From Chersky-840 sp036511675 (lineage in GTDB: Bacteria > Actinomycetota > Acidimicrobiia > Acidimicrobiales > UBA8190): 64,000 bases of DNA. The translations under genes were made by a program, and so were the position numbers. Location of the stretch: NCBI GenBank assembly GCA_036511675.1, contig DATCBU010000111.1, positions 11,692-75,691 on the forward strand, read 5' to 3'. Below the pieces are notes generated by a model, which was not told the origin of the DNA, did not search any database, and saw only the letters and a program-made list of their open reading frames with translations. Shown one piece after another: positions 47,884-56,626 of this stretch. Numbering within the stretch: the first letter of the stretch is position 1; every line of letters starts with the position of its first letter.

Positions 47884-48879
47884 ATGGATGCAGTACACAA
47901 GACGAGGGCCGGACGACGAGGATCGCAGCGGGCTGCGCATCGTGTGCGGCGCGGAGCGAGAATCGTGGCTGCTTCGAGCGTGGCACTCCTGGCTTGTGCC
48001 ACGGGTGTGATCGGTGGCGGGGGCGCGCTACCGACCGCGAGCGCGGCGGCGGCTCCTTCGTGTGTGTTCAAAGGCCCGGCCATCGGGCAGCTGGTCCTGG
48101 CCGTGAGCTACGGGGAGTCGATCAACATCAATTGCGAGAACTTCCCCGCCAACCATCCGTACCTCCTCGTGGAGGCGAGTCTCCTCGTCGCCGTCGACCC
48201 CGCCGCCAAGCCCCTGCTCGACGGGCAGGCCACGTCGGTCCCGGGGCTCCTGGCCATCATCGCCGCCCTTCCCGAGCTGAACCCGTTGTCGGTGGCCTTC
48301 CCCACTTCGAACTCGAGTGGCGTCCTGAATTACAACTACACAGTGCCGTCGTCCCAACCCCCCGACCCCAATGCCAAGTGCCCACCCACGACCATCGAGC
48401 TCAACGCAGGGCTGATCGGGTGCGCCGTGGCCATGATCGACCTCGAGAGCTTCAAGCCGGTCGTGGTAGGGACCATGGTGCTCACCTTCAAGGGGCAGTC
48501 CCTGTTCGCTACCAACCCCACCTTGTTCCTCACCCCCAATGCCGCCACGGTGGGCCAGCACGTGGCCGTGAGTGACTTCCCGGGCGCCCAGACCTACTGG
48601 TGGCTGTCGACGTTGGTGTCGCTCGAAGCCGGTCTCTCGGGTGGGGGGGGCAGCGGACCGATCCCCGTGCTCGTGAAGGCGGGAGGCCGGAAGGCGTTCT
48701 CCAAGGCGGCGGTGGCGCCGGCGACCTACAACGGCACGACGTTCACGCCACCGAAGTTGTCCGGCTATTTCATCGCCAAGGTGAAAGGCCGGCACACGGT
48801 GAACGTCTTCCTCAAGGCCAACCTGCTGGGGATCGGCCTGTCGAACTCCGCATCGGCAAAGATCAGGGTGTCCGGGTAA
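47884..48879 (+). CDS. Secreted protein of unknown function
   Basis: About 331 residues, unrecognised. A signal peptide (RRGARIVAASSVALLACATG to the Ala-rich TASAAAAPS) is followed by a Cys-poor extracellular domain with repeated beta-type strands. Notable stretches are GQLVLAVSYGESININCENF, SSGVLNYNYTVPSS, and later HVAVSDFPGAQTYWWLSTLV. The composition suggests a beta-sandwich. It starts with ATG 47884 behind a GGAAGGAG ribosome site, 50 nt after the Ig-like gene, so the two probably form one unit. It converges with the LLM gene through a shared terminator. Confidence 0.72.
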   Translation: MDAVHKTRAGRRGSQRAAHRVRRGARIVAASSVALLACATGVIGGGGALPTASAAAAPSCVFKGPAIGQLVLAVSYGESININCENFPANHPYLLVEASLLVAVDPAAKPLLDGQATSVPGLLAIIAALPELNPLSVAFPTSNSSGVLNYNYTVPSSQPPDPNAKCPPTTIELNAGLIGCAVAMIDLESFKPVVVGTMVLTFKGQSLFATNPTLFLTPNAATVGQHVAVSDFPGAQTYWWLSTLVSLEAGLSGGGGSGPIPVLVKAGGRKAFSKAAVAPATYNGTTFTPPKLSGYFIAKVKGRHTVNVFLKANLLGIGLSNSASAKIRVSG

Positions 48880-48883
48880 CGGA

Positions 48884-48916
48884 CCTGACCGGCACCGGAC
48901 TCAGGTGCCGGTCAGG
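48884..48916. terminator. Bidirectional terminator between convergent genes
   Basis: CCTGACCGGCACC at 48884-48896 pairs perfectly with 48904-48916 around a 7-nt loop. The loop contains the stop codon of the LLM gene, and the right arm is inside its last codons, so the structure serves both convergent genes. No T run. Confidence 0.7.
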
Positions 48917-49848
48917 CGGGAGACAACCGGAGCGAGCGACTCCCAGACGTCGGCCTCGACGGAGAAGTACGAGATCCCGTACTCCTGGCGCCGCCACTGC
49001 AGCTCCTCCGCCATCTCGTCGAGGGTCCCGATGAGCGTCACCGGCACATGCAGCGCATCGCTGGGGTCGATGCCGAACGTCGGCCCCATGGCTTCGGCGA
49101 TGCTCTGCGCGTCATCGGTGATCATGACGAAGCCGATCAGGCAGTTGAGCTCGATATCGTCGAAGCGCGGGCCGGCGGCCTCCTTCACCCAGGCGATCTT
49201 CTGGCGGGTGGCCTCGGGGGAGGCATTGGGAGCGGTTTCGGGACCTCCGGTCCCCGCCCGGAGGTCGACGTTGATGCTCACGATGTCTCCCAACCTCCCC
49301 GCCAGCGTCAGGACCCGCCGCCCGCCGCCGCCCAGGATGAGGGGGGGACGAGGACGCTGCACGGGCCGCGGCGCCAGGGTGTGCTCGGTCACGGTGTAGT
49401 GCTCTCCCGAGAACGAGAAGGGCTCGTCGGATTCGAGCAGCCCGGCCACCACCGCCACCCCCTCGGCGAATCGACCCACCCGGACTCCCGGTGGGTCGTA
49501 GGTGATGCCCGACTCGGCGTAGTCGGTGCGCATCCATCCCGCGCCGAGCCCGAGCTCGAGCCGGCCGCCGGACAGCAGGTCGAGTGTGGCCGCTTCTTTG
49601 GCCAATACCAACGGATGCCGGTAGTCGTTGTCGAAGACGAGAGTGCCGATGCGCAGCGTGGACGTGGCGGCGGCGGCGGCCATGAGGGCGGGGACAGGCG
49701 CCAGTTGGTCCCCGAAATGGTCGGGCATGAGCAACGTCGAATACCCGAGGTCCTCGGCCCTTCTGGCCTGATCGGTCCAGGACCGGGCCGTTCCGTCAGG
49801 CGCCTTGGAAAACTGGGCGGCGAATCGGAACTTCCGGGACTGGGTCAT
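48901..49848 (-). CDS. LLM-class F420-dependent oxidoreductase
   Basis: A 315-residue (beta/alpha)8 luciferase-like protein. FRFAAQFSKAPDGTARSWTD, ARRAEDLGYSTLLMPDHFGD, RIGTLVFDNDYRHPLVLAKE and AATLDLLSGGRLELGLGAGW followed by MRTDYAESGITYDPPGVRVG are typical of the TIGR03621-like branch, which uses coenzyme F420 rather than FMN. It reduces or oxidises an unknown substrate. F420 use is inferred from the family. It lies 6 nt after the HAD gene stop, on the same strand. Confidence 0.88.
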   Translation of the reverse strand: MTQSRKFRFAAQFSKAPDGTARSWTDQARRAEDLGYSTLLMPDHFGDQLAPVPALMAAAAATSTLRIGTLVFDNDYRHPLVLAKEAATLDLLSGGRLELGLGAGWMRTDYAESGITYDPPGVRVGRFAEGVAVVAGLLESDEPFSFSGEHYTVTEHTLAPRPVQRPRPPLILGGGGRRVLTLAGRLGDIVSINVDLRAGTGGPETAPNASPEATRQKIAWVKEAAGPRFDDIELNCLIGFVMITDDAQSIAEAMGPTFGIDPSDALHVPVTLIGTLDEMAEELQWRRQEYGISYFSVEADVWESLAPVVSRLTGT

Positions 49849-49854
49849 CTCGCC

Positions 49855-50367
49855 TCATTCGTAGTAGCCGGAGTGGATGTAGATACAGGGGATGCCTTCG
49901 CGGTGGAACATGTCGCGATTCCTGGGATCGTCCTCGAAGGCGAGCTTCGGCTCGAACCCGAAGGCCCGGAGCTCGGCCACCGCCGCCCGCTTGAACCGCG
50001 ACGCTTGGGCGTAGTCGCCCCGATCGCGCATGACGAGGACGTCCCACCGCAAGCGGTTGTGCGCCAACCAGGACAAGGTCTGCGGTTGGACACGCAAGGG
50101 ACGACCCGTGAGCAAGACGATGCGCAGTCCGGCATCGAGCAGCTCGAGGAGGCGGGCGACTTCGCCCACCAGAGGGTCTTCACCGCAGGCGTCGAAGAAC
50201 GCGTCCCAGTCGCGCCGACCCCATTCCAGGAAATGCTGACGCCCTGCCGCGTCGGAGAGCACGCCGTCGATGTCAAAGATGACCGCCGGACCCGGATCAG
50301 TGGCGGAGACGCGCCAGCACCAGTTGGGGGGCACCGACGACGGCGGCACCGGGGCACCCTCTGTCAC
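49855..50367 (-). CDS. HAD-superfamily phosphatase
   Basis: About 170 residues. The HAD nucleophile loop is PAVIFDIDGVLSDAAGR (DxD), motif II is IVLLTGRPLRVQ, and motif III is KLAFEDDPRNRDMF. The cap is small (FLEWGRRDWDAFFDACGEDP), a C0/C1-type member close to polynucleotide kinase 3'-phosphatase-like domains. The substrate is unknown. GTG 50367 is preferred as start over 50445 because the extra part overlaps the neighbouring acs remnant. It is 26 nt downstream of that remnant. Confidence 0.8.
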   Translation of the reverse strand: MTEGAPVPPSSVPPNWCWRVSATDPGPAVIFDIDGVLSDAAGRQHFLEWGRRDWDAFFDACGEDPLVGEVARLLELLDAGLRIVLLTGRPLRVQPQTLSWLAHNRLRWDVLVMRDRGDYAQASRFKRAAVAELRAFGFEPKLAFEDDPRNRDMFHREGIPCIYIHSGYYE

Positions 50368-50392
50368 GTCTGCACCCGCAGTCGGCCCGGGC

Positions 50393-50727
<335 letters not shown>

Positions 50728-50897
50728 GCTCGGCGATCCCTTCTGGAGACGATGGTGGCACCTGCGTGCCCGGTGGCGGCTCGCTGCCACCACGTGCGCC
50801 GAGCCTATCCAAGCGACCCACCAGCCAACCCTGCGGCGAACGGACTCTGGGCGGGTGGGGGCCTCGGAGCCCCACTGGCCTGACAAGATGGAATGGC

Positions 50898-53800
50898 ATG
50901 GCCGACGGCGCCTCCGAGGCCCCCACCCGCGTGCCCGGTCCCCTGACCGGTGCCGGGCCCGACATCCTGACGGTCCCCGTCGACGTGGGCCGCCGCGCCC
51001 TGATCTTTTCGAATCTCGGCCTCAGACCCCACGCCACTGCCGCGACGACCTGGGCCTCGTCGGGCCTGGCCCGTGCACTCGACACGTGGGAAGGACCGGG
51101 GCTCGTCGTGGTGGCCGGCAACCTTCTCGATCTCACCGGCGAGCCCGACGCGTCGAGCGCGGCGGCGGCGGCGTTGGCGGCGCATCCCCGCCTGACGAAG
51201 TCCCTCCAGACGTTCGCGTCCGGTGAGGACCGCCGAGTCATCGCCATCCCCGGCACCACCGACGCCGCCCTCAGGTCCGACGCCGAGTCGGTGGCACGGG
51301 GGCTCGGCATGGAGGTGGCGGCCGGGGCGGCACTGCATATGGCCACGGCGGCGGGCATCCGGGTCGTACGCGTCGATGCCGGTGTGGACACGACGACGCG
51401 ACCAGACTCTCGAGCGGCGACAGGAGCCAAGCGCAGCACCTTCACCCTGGCTCCGGATCCGGCCGCCGAATGGCAGGCCGGTCTCGAACGCCTGGCCGAC
51501 CCGGCGAGCACCCCGCGCTTTCTGACATCACGCCTCCTGTACCGCCGCTTCGCTCGCTTGGCCTGGTGGTTGCTCGTCCCCTTCGCCATCGCCATCGCCC
51601 TGCGGCTCCCCGTGGTGTCCTCTGCGCTCGACCATCTCGTCTTCGGCCACCCCGCGCCTTCTCGGGCCATCCAACGGGCCCAAGCCGCAGCGTGGGGGGC
51701 CCGTCTGCTCTTCGCCGCGCTGATATGCATCGCCGAAGTCGTGATCCTGGCCGTGGTGTTGGGTTTCGTGGCCCGCAAAGCCTGGCGCACTCTCGGCGGA
51801 GGCGACCTCGACGGGCCGTTCGACGACGGACTGGCCGGCGGCGGTGCCACGGCCAACGACGACGGGCGCGACGCGGCGAGGGCGCTGTGCGGGGAGGATT
51901 CGGCGGGACTCGTCACCGGTGCGACCCTCCAAGCCGAGCTGACCCATCTCGGCCGTGGGTTCTTCGCGTGCCCGGGTGCTGCGGGTGAAGTCGTCGAGGA
52001 GCATCACGGCCGACTGGGGCTGCTCCCGGTCTTCCTGGCGTGCCAGCAGCTCGCCTGGGTGGAACTCGAGACCGGCGCCGAGCTCCATGCCCGTTTGCTG
52101 CTCACACGCTCCGAGCTCCCCGGGGCGACGCTGCTCGAACGCGCTGCGGCGCGTGACCGCAAGGTGCACGACACCCATCCCCTGGTCGTGGCGGCATACC
52201 CCCATGGGGCCTCGTGGCCACCGGCCCCGGATCTGGGGGCGGTCCGCAACCGCTCCCGGCGGGTGCGGCGTTGGGCGGCGGCCGCCATCGCGGTGGCAGG
52301 GGTCATCGACATCCTCAGCGCCGTCACCCCACCGGTGCGGGGCCGTCTGCACCTGGTGCTCGAGCTCCTCCCCTACGTCGCCAGCCAGACCGCGGGCGCC
52401 CTCGTGGCCCTGGTCGGGATCGGGCTCCTGGCTCTGGCCCGGGGTGTGCGCCGGGGTCAACGCCGGGCGTTCGTGATCGCCGTGTGGGCCCTGGCCATCA
52501 GCGTGGTGCTCCACCTGGCCCGGGGCGGCGACGTGGCGGGGTCGCTGTTCTCGCTGGCCGTCCTCGGATTCCTGGTCATGAACCGCAAGGAATTCCCGGC
52601 CGCGTCGGACCGCCCGTCGCTGCGTTCGGCCGCCATCGCCCTCGTCGTCGGGGTAATCGGCATCACCGTCGTGACCACGGCGCTGGTGGAGCTGACCCTG
52701 CGCTTCGACCTCGACCGGCCCCGCCTACCCCTGTGGCGCGCCGGACAAGCGGTACTCGAGCGCCTGGTCGGGCTGCGGGGTGTGCGCCTTCCCGACCGGC
52801 TCGACGACTTCTTGTTCCCGAGCCTCCTCGCCATGGGGGTGACACTGGCGGCGGTGGCGGTCCTGCTCGCCACTCGTCCCCTCGTGGATCGTCGGCGCTC
52901 GGCGGGGCGCGCCGCGGAAACGCGAGCACGCGACATCGTCCGCCGCCACGGCCAGGGCACGCTCGACTATTTCGCGCTGCGCAGTGACAAGCAGTGGTTC
53001 TTCCATCGTGACTCCCTCGTGGCCTACGCCATCTACAGCGGCATCTGCCTGGTGTCGCCCGATCCCATCGGACCCCTGGCCGAACAGGAGCAGGTGTGGG
53101 CGGCGTTCCGCCGCTTCGCCGACAACCGCGGTTGGGTCGTCACCGTCATGGGTGCGGGCGAGCACTGGCTGCCCATCTACCGCGCCACGGGGATGCACGA
53201 CATCTACATCGGCGACGAAGCCGTAGTCGACGTGCAGGAGTTCTCCTTGGCCGGGGGCCAGATGAAGGGACTGCGCCAGGCGTACAACCGCATCGCCAAG
53301 TATGGGTACTCGGTGTCGTTCCACGACCCTGCCCGCCTCGACCGCACCACGGCGATGCAGCTGACGGGGCTCATGTCCCAGAGCCGGCGCGGGGAGTTCG
53401 AGCGCGGATTCTCGATGGTCCTGGGCCGGATCTTCGACCCGCGCGACGAGAACCTCATCCTGTGCATGGTGACGGGCCCCGACGGCAACCCCGCGGCGAT
53501 GTGCCAGTTCGTCCCCGCCCGTGGCATCGGGGGCTATTCGCTCGACTTGATGCGACGAGATAGAGGCGAACACCCCAACGGGCTCATCGACTTTGCGCTC
53601 GTGTCCACCATCGAGCACCTGCGCAATCTGGGCTGCCAGGGAGTGAGCCTCAACTTCGCCGCGCTCCGGTCGGTCCTCGAGGGTGCGGGAGGGGACGGGC
53701 CGACCCAACGCATCGAACGCTGGGCCATCAAGAAGATGTCCAGCTTCTTGCAGATCGAGACCCTGTGGCGGTTCAACGCCAAGTACGGGCCTGAATGGCT

Positions 53801-54050
53801 GCCTCGCTACGTCGTCTACGACGCGGCGGAGCACCTCGTGCCCGTGGTCCTCGCCATCTTGCGAGCAGAGTCACTCTCCGAAGTCCCGGTGCTCGGACGG
53901 ATGATCGCCGCCTCGGAGCGCCGCGCCCACGCCACTGACGATGATCCGGCCTCCGACACCGGAGCGTCGCTGCTCCCGCTCGACCCGGTCCCGTCGCCCG
54001 ACGAGGTCGGGCACCCCTCGCTCACCCCGCATACCTCAGAACGCGCCTGA
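50898..54050 (+). CDS. Phosphoesterase-like / membrane / DUF2156 fusion (MprF-related)
   Basis: A 1050-residue membrane protein. Residues 30-200 look like a calcineurin-type phosphoesterase with weakened motifs: SNLGL, AGNLLDL and PGTTD replace the usual DxH, GD and GNHD, so it is probably inactive. Two helices follow (220-240, 270-290), a soluble stretch, then about seven helices (430-670). The C-terminal 320 residues are a DUF2156/LPG synthase domain (LDYFALRSDKQWFFHRDSLV, then VMGAGEHWLPIYRATGMHDI), as in MprF, which transfers amino acids from tRNA to phosphatidylglycerol. ATG 50898. Confidence 0.85.
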   Translation: MADGASEAPTRVPGPLTGAGPDILTVPVDVGRRALIFSNLGLRPHATAATTWASSGLARALDTWEGPGLVVVAGNLLDLTGEPDASSAAAAALAAHPRLTKSLQTFASGEDRRVIAIPGTTDAALRSDAESVARGLGMEVAAGAALHMATAAGIRVVRVDAGVDTTTRPDSRAATGAKRSTFTLAPDPAAEWQAGLERLADPASTPRFLTSRLLYRRFARLAWWLLVPFAIAIALRLPVVSSALDHLVFGHPAPSRAIQRAQAAAWGARLLFAALICIAEVVILAVVLGFVARKAWRTLGGGDLDGPFDDGLAGGGATANDDGRDAARALCGEDSAGLVTGATLQAELTHLGRGFFACPGAAGEVVEEHHGRLGLLPVFLACQQLAWVELETGAELHARLLLTRSELPGATLLERAAARDRKVHDTHPLVVAAYPHGASWPPAPDLGAVRNRSRRVRRWAAAAIAVAGVIDILSAVTPPVRGRLHLVLELLPYVASQTAGALVALVGIGLLALARGVRRGQRRAFVIAVWALAISVVLHLARGGDVAGSLFSLAVLGFLVMNRKEFPAASDRPSLRSAAIALVVGVIGITVVTTALVELTLRFDLDRPRLPLWRAGQAVLERLVGLRGVRLPDRLDDFLFPSLLAMGVTLAAVAVLLATRPLVDRRRSAGRAAETRARDIVRRHGQGTLDYFALRSDKQWFFHRDSLVAYAIYSGICLVSPDPIGPLAEQEQVWAAFRRFADNRGWVVTVMGAGEHWLPIYRATGMHDIYIGDEAVVDVQEFSLAGGQMKGLRQAYNRIAKYGYSVSFHDPARLDRTTAMQLTGLMSQSRRGEFERGFSMVLGRIFDPRDENLILCMVTGPDGNPAAMCQFVPARGIGGYSLDLMRRDRGEHPNGLIDFALVSTIEHLRNLGCQGVSLNFAALRSVLEGAGGDGPTQRIERWAIKKMSSFLQIETLWRFNAKYGPEWLPRYVVYDAAEHLVPVVLAILRAESLSEVPVLGRMIAASERRAHATDDDPASDTGASLLPLDPVPSPDEVGHPSLTPHTSERA

Positions 54051-54071
54051 GCCGAGCGCTAGAAAAGGGGC

Positions 54072-54656
54072 GTGCGGATCCGACGCGCCGGGCCCGACGA
54101 CGCTGTGGCCATTGCCACGGTCTACGTCCGGTCGTGGAAAGGCGCCTACCCCGGCCTCATCCCCCAGCCGTATCTCGACGCGCTGACCGCCAACGAGCGG
54201 GTCGACCCCTGGCGCGCCACGTTGGCGGCCTCGGTCTGGCCCCATACCGGGACCATCGTCCTGCTCGGGCCGGCGGGCGACGCCGGCGCGGGCGAAGGAC
54301 CTATCACCGGCTTCGTGTCGTTCAGCTCCACGCGTGACACCGACCTCGAAGCGCCCAGCGACGACGCCGGGCGCCACACCGTGGGGGAGATCCTCACCTT
54401 CTACCTCGACCCCAGCGCCTTCGGGTCCGGGGGTGCCGACCTGCTCATGAGCGCGGCGTTCGTGGCCCTGCGAGGCGCGCACTTCGCCACGGCCATGCTG
54501 TGGGTCCTGAGCACCAACACCCGGGCCCGGCGATTCTACGAGCGCCGGGGCTGGCGGCCCGACGGCACCAGCAAGCTGCACGACTGGGACGCGTTCGTGG
54601 CCACCGACCTCCGCTACGTCATCGACCTCGCCTCGGTCGCGCCCGAGCCCACATAG
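54072..54656 (+). CDS. GNAT family acetyltransferase
   Basis: A 194-residue N-acetyltransferase. VRIRRAGPDDAVAIATVYVR then SWKGAYPGLIP opens the fold; the acetyl-CoA loop region is FGSGGADLLMSAAFVALRG; the ending is ATAMLWVLSTNTRARRFYER and RGWRPDGTSK. Target unknown. GTG start, 21 nt after the fusion gene. The neighbouring genes have no clear link to a particular substrate. Confidence 0.85.
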   Translation: MRIRRAGPDDAVAIATVYVRSWKGAYPGLIPQPYLDALTANERVDPWRATLAASVWPHTGTIVLLGPAGDAGAGEGPITGFVSFSSTRDTDLEAPSDDAGRHTVGEILTFYLDPSAFGSGGADLLMSAAFVALRGAHFATAMLWVLSTNTRARRFYERRGWRPDGTSKLHDWDAFVATDLRYVIDLASVAPEPT

Positions 54657-54665
54657 GGTGGGCGC

Positions 54666-55145
54666 ATGACGAGCACGCTGCCGACGGGGTGGACACCGCT
54701 GTCCCCGACGCTTATGAAGATGCGTCTCACCGAGATCGCCGTGGTGGCGACGGTGCTCGTCGTGATCGCCGGGTCGGTGGCATTGGCGGCGGGGAACTCG
54801 GTCGCCGCGCTGGCCGCCGTGCTCGGGATCGTGCTGGGCAGCGGGGCAGCGTGGTGGTTCGTCCGCAACCGGTTCCGGGCGTGGGGATATCTCGAACGCG
54901 ACGAGGACCTCGAGGTCCGACGCGGCGTCATGGTGCAGCGGTTGTCCGTCGTCCCCTACGGCCGGATGCAGTTCGTCGAGATCACGACGGGTCCCGTGGA
55001 ACGCCTGTTCGGACTGGCGACGGTGAAGCTGCACACCGCCGCGGCCGCCAGTGACGCCCGCATCCCGGGACTCCATCCCGACGAGGCCGCCCGGTTGCGC
55101 GACCGCCTGGCCGCCCTGGGCGAGGCCAAGGCCGCCGGTCTGTGA
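54666..55145 (+). CDS. Bacterial PH domain protein (YdbS-like)
   Basis: A 159-residue membrane protein. Two helices (TEIAVVATVLVVIAGSVALA and VAALAAVLGIVLGSGAAWWF) precede a bPH2 (DUF304) domain with RAWGYLERDEDLEVRRGVMV and VPYGRMQFVEITTGPVERLF-type strands. Pairs of YdbS/YdbT-like proteins occur widely in Gram-positive bacteria; their role is not established. The stop overlaps the next start as ATGA-type GTGA, so both are made together. Confidence 0.85.
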   Translation: MTSTLPTGWTPLSPTLMKMRLTEIAVVATVLVVIAGSVALAAGNSVAALAAVLGIVLGSGAAWWFVRNRFRAWGYLERDEDLEVRRGVMVQRLSVVPYGRMQFVEITTGPVERLFGLATVKLHTAAAASDARIPGLHPDEAARLRDRLAALGEAKAAGL

Positions 55146-56617
55146 ACCACGGCGGGGGCGCCGGCACCGGGTGGCAACGCCTGCACCCTTTGTCCCCTCT
55201 GGTCCGCGTGGGGCGCGGTCTGCTGCCGCTCCTGGTCCTGGGTGCGGTGTCGTCGGTGAGCGGTGGACACGGCCGAGGCCACGGCTTCGGGCTACAGGAC
55301 GTGGTCTGGTTCGCGCTGGCGGGTGTCGGCGTCGTGTTCGGTGTCGTGCACTGGTTGGTGACCCGATGGATGTTCGACGGCACCACGCTTCGGATCGAGA
55401 CCGGCCTGGTGCGGCGCGACTCGCAGCAGCTGCCGGTGGCCCGGATCCAGGCCGTGGACCTGGTGGCGCCCTTCCTGGCCCGGGTCCTGGGCCTGGCCGA
55501 GCTCCGCATCCGCGTGGCCGGTGCCCGGTCCGCCCACCACCTGTCCTATCTGTCGGCGCCGGTAGCCGCCGACCTGCGGGCCCGACTCCTGGCCACGCAC
55601 CACGGGCTCGACCAGTCGGTCCCCGAGCCCGACGAGCACGACGGCACGGTCGTGCCTCCCGCCCGGTTGCTGGGATCGGTGTTGCTGTCGGCGAGCACCG
55701 CCGGGGCTCTCATCTTCGTGGCCGTGCTCGTCTTCCTCACCACGGTGTCGCGCGCCGCCGCGGCGGCGGTAGCAGGTTCGCTATTCGTCTACCTGCTCGG
55801 GATCGGCCAGGGGATCTGGCGTCGGTTCAACGAGCAGTACCGCTTCACCGTGGCCCTGGCACCCGACGGCATCCGCGTGCGCCGCGGCCTGCTCAGCACG
55901 GTGGCCGAGACCATCCCGGTCCGGCGCGTCCAGGCCGTGCGCCAGGTCGAGCCGTTGCTGTGGCGCATGTTCGGGTGGTGCCGGCTGGAAGTCGACCTGG
56001 CCGGCGTCCCCGGACACGGCCGTTCGGCGGGCGGCAGCGGGCGGGTGACCAAGGCGCTGCTCCCGGTGGGGTCACACCAGAGCGCGCAATACCTGCGCCG
56101 AGCCGTGCTCGGCCCGGTCGAGCCCGCCCCCTCCCCCGCATCCCGGCGCGCACGTCTCAAGGCACCGTTGAGTTACCACTTCCTCGCTGCCGGCCATGAC
56201 GACACCACGGCGGTGGCGGTGACAGGCCGAGTGCAGAAGGTCACGTGCTGGGTGCCCCTGGAAAAAGCCCAGAGCATCCGACGCGTGCAGGGGCCGATGC
56301 AGCGCGCCCTGGGGCTCGCCACCGTGCACGTGGACGTCCCCGGTCGGCGGGTGGGCGCCAAGTTCCGAGATCGGGCCGTCGACGAGGCCGACCGTCTGGT
56401 CGAAGACCTGGCGACGCGCAGTCGCGGCGCCCGTCTGCAGGAGTCGGTCGGGGTGGCGACGGGCCGGGCCACATCGACGGCGTCGGGGCCAGCGATCCCG
56501 GCACCACCGGGATTCTTCGCCGATCCGGCCCGACGGCATCAGGCCCGCTATTGGAACGGGACGGCGTGGACCGAGCGCGTCCTCGACGACGGCGTCGATG
56601 CCTTCGACCCGCTCTAG
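55142..56617 (+). CDS. Bacterial PH domain protein (YdbT-like) with DUF2510 tail
   Basis: A 491-residue membrane protein with three bPH2 domains: near 70-150 (TTLRIETGLVRRDSQQLPVA), 225-330 (PDGIRVRRGLLSTVAETIPV) and 340-430 (HDDTTAVAVTGRVQKVTCWV), separated by helices. The last 35 residues (PPGFFADPARRHQARYWNGT) form a DUF2510 motif, common on actinobacterial membrane proteins. It is the partner of the YdbS-like protein and starts by GTG overlapping that gene's stop. Confidence 0.85.
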   Translation: MNHGGGAGTGWQRLHPLSPLVRVGRGLLPLLVLGAVSSVSGGHGRGHGFGLQDVVWFALAGVGVVFGVVHWLVTRWMFDGTTLRIETGLVRRDSQQLPVARIQAVDLVAPFLARVLGLAELRIRVAGARSAHHLSYLSAPVAADLRARLLATHHGLDQSVPEPDEHDGTVVPPARLLGSVLLSASTAGALIFVAVLVFLTTVSRAAAAAVAGSLFVYLLGIGQGIWRRFNEQYRFTVALAPDGIRVRRGLLSTVAETIPVRRVQAVRQVEPLLWRMFGWCRLEVDLAGVPGHGRSAGGSGRVTKALLPVGSHQSAQYLRRAVLGPVEPAPSPASRRARLKAPLSYHFLAAGHDDTTAVAVTGRVQKVTCWVPLEKAQSIRRVQGPMQRALGLATVHVDVPGRRVGAKFRDRAVDEADRLVEDLATRSRGARLQESVGVATGRATSTASGPAIPAPPGFFADPARRHQARYWNGTAWTERVLDDGVDAFDPL

Positions 56618-56626
56618 AAGCCAAGC

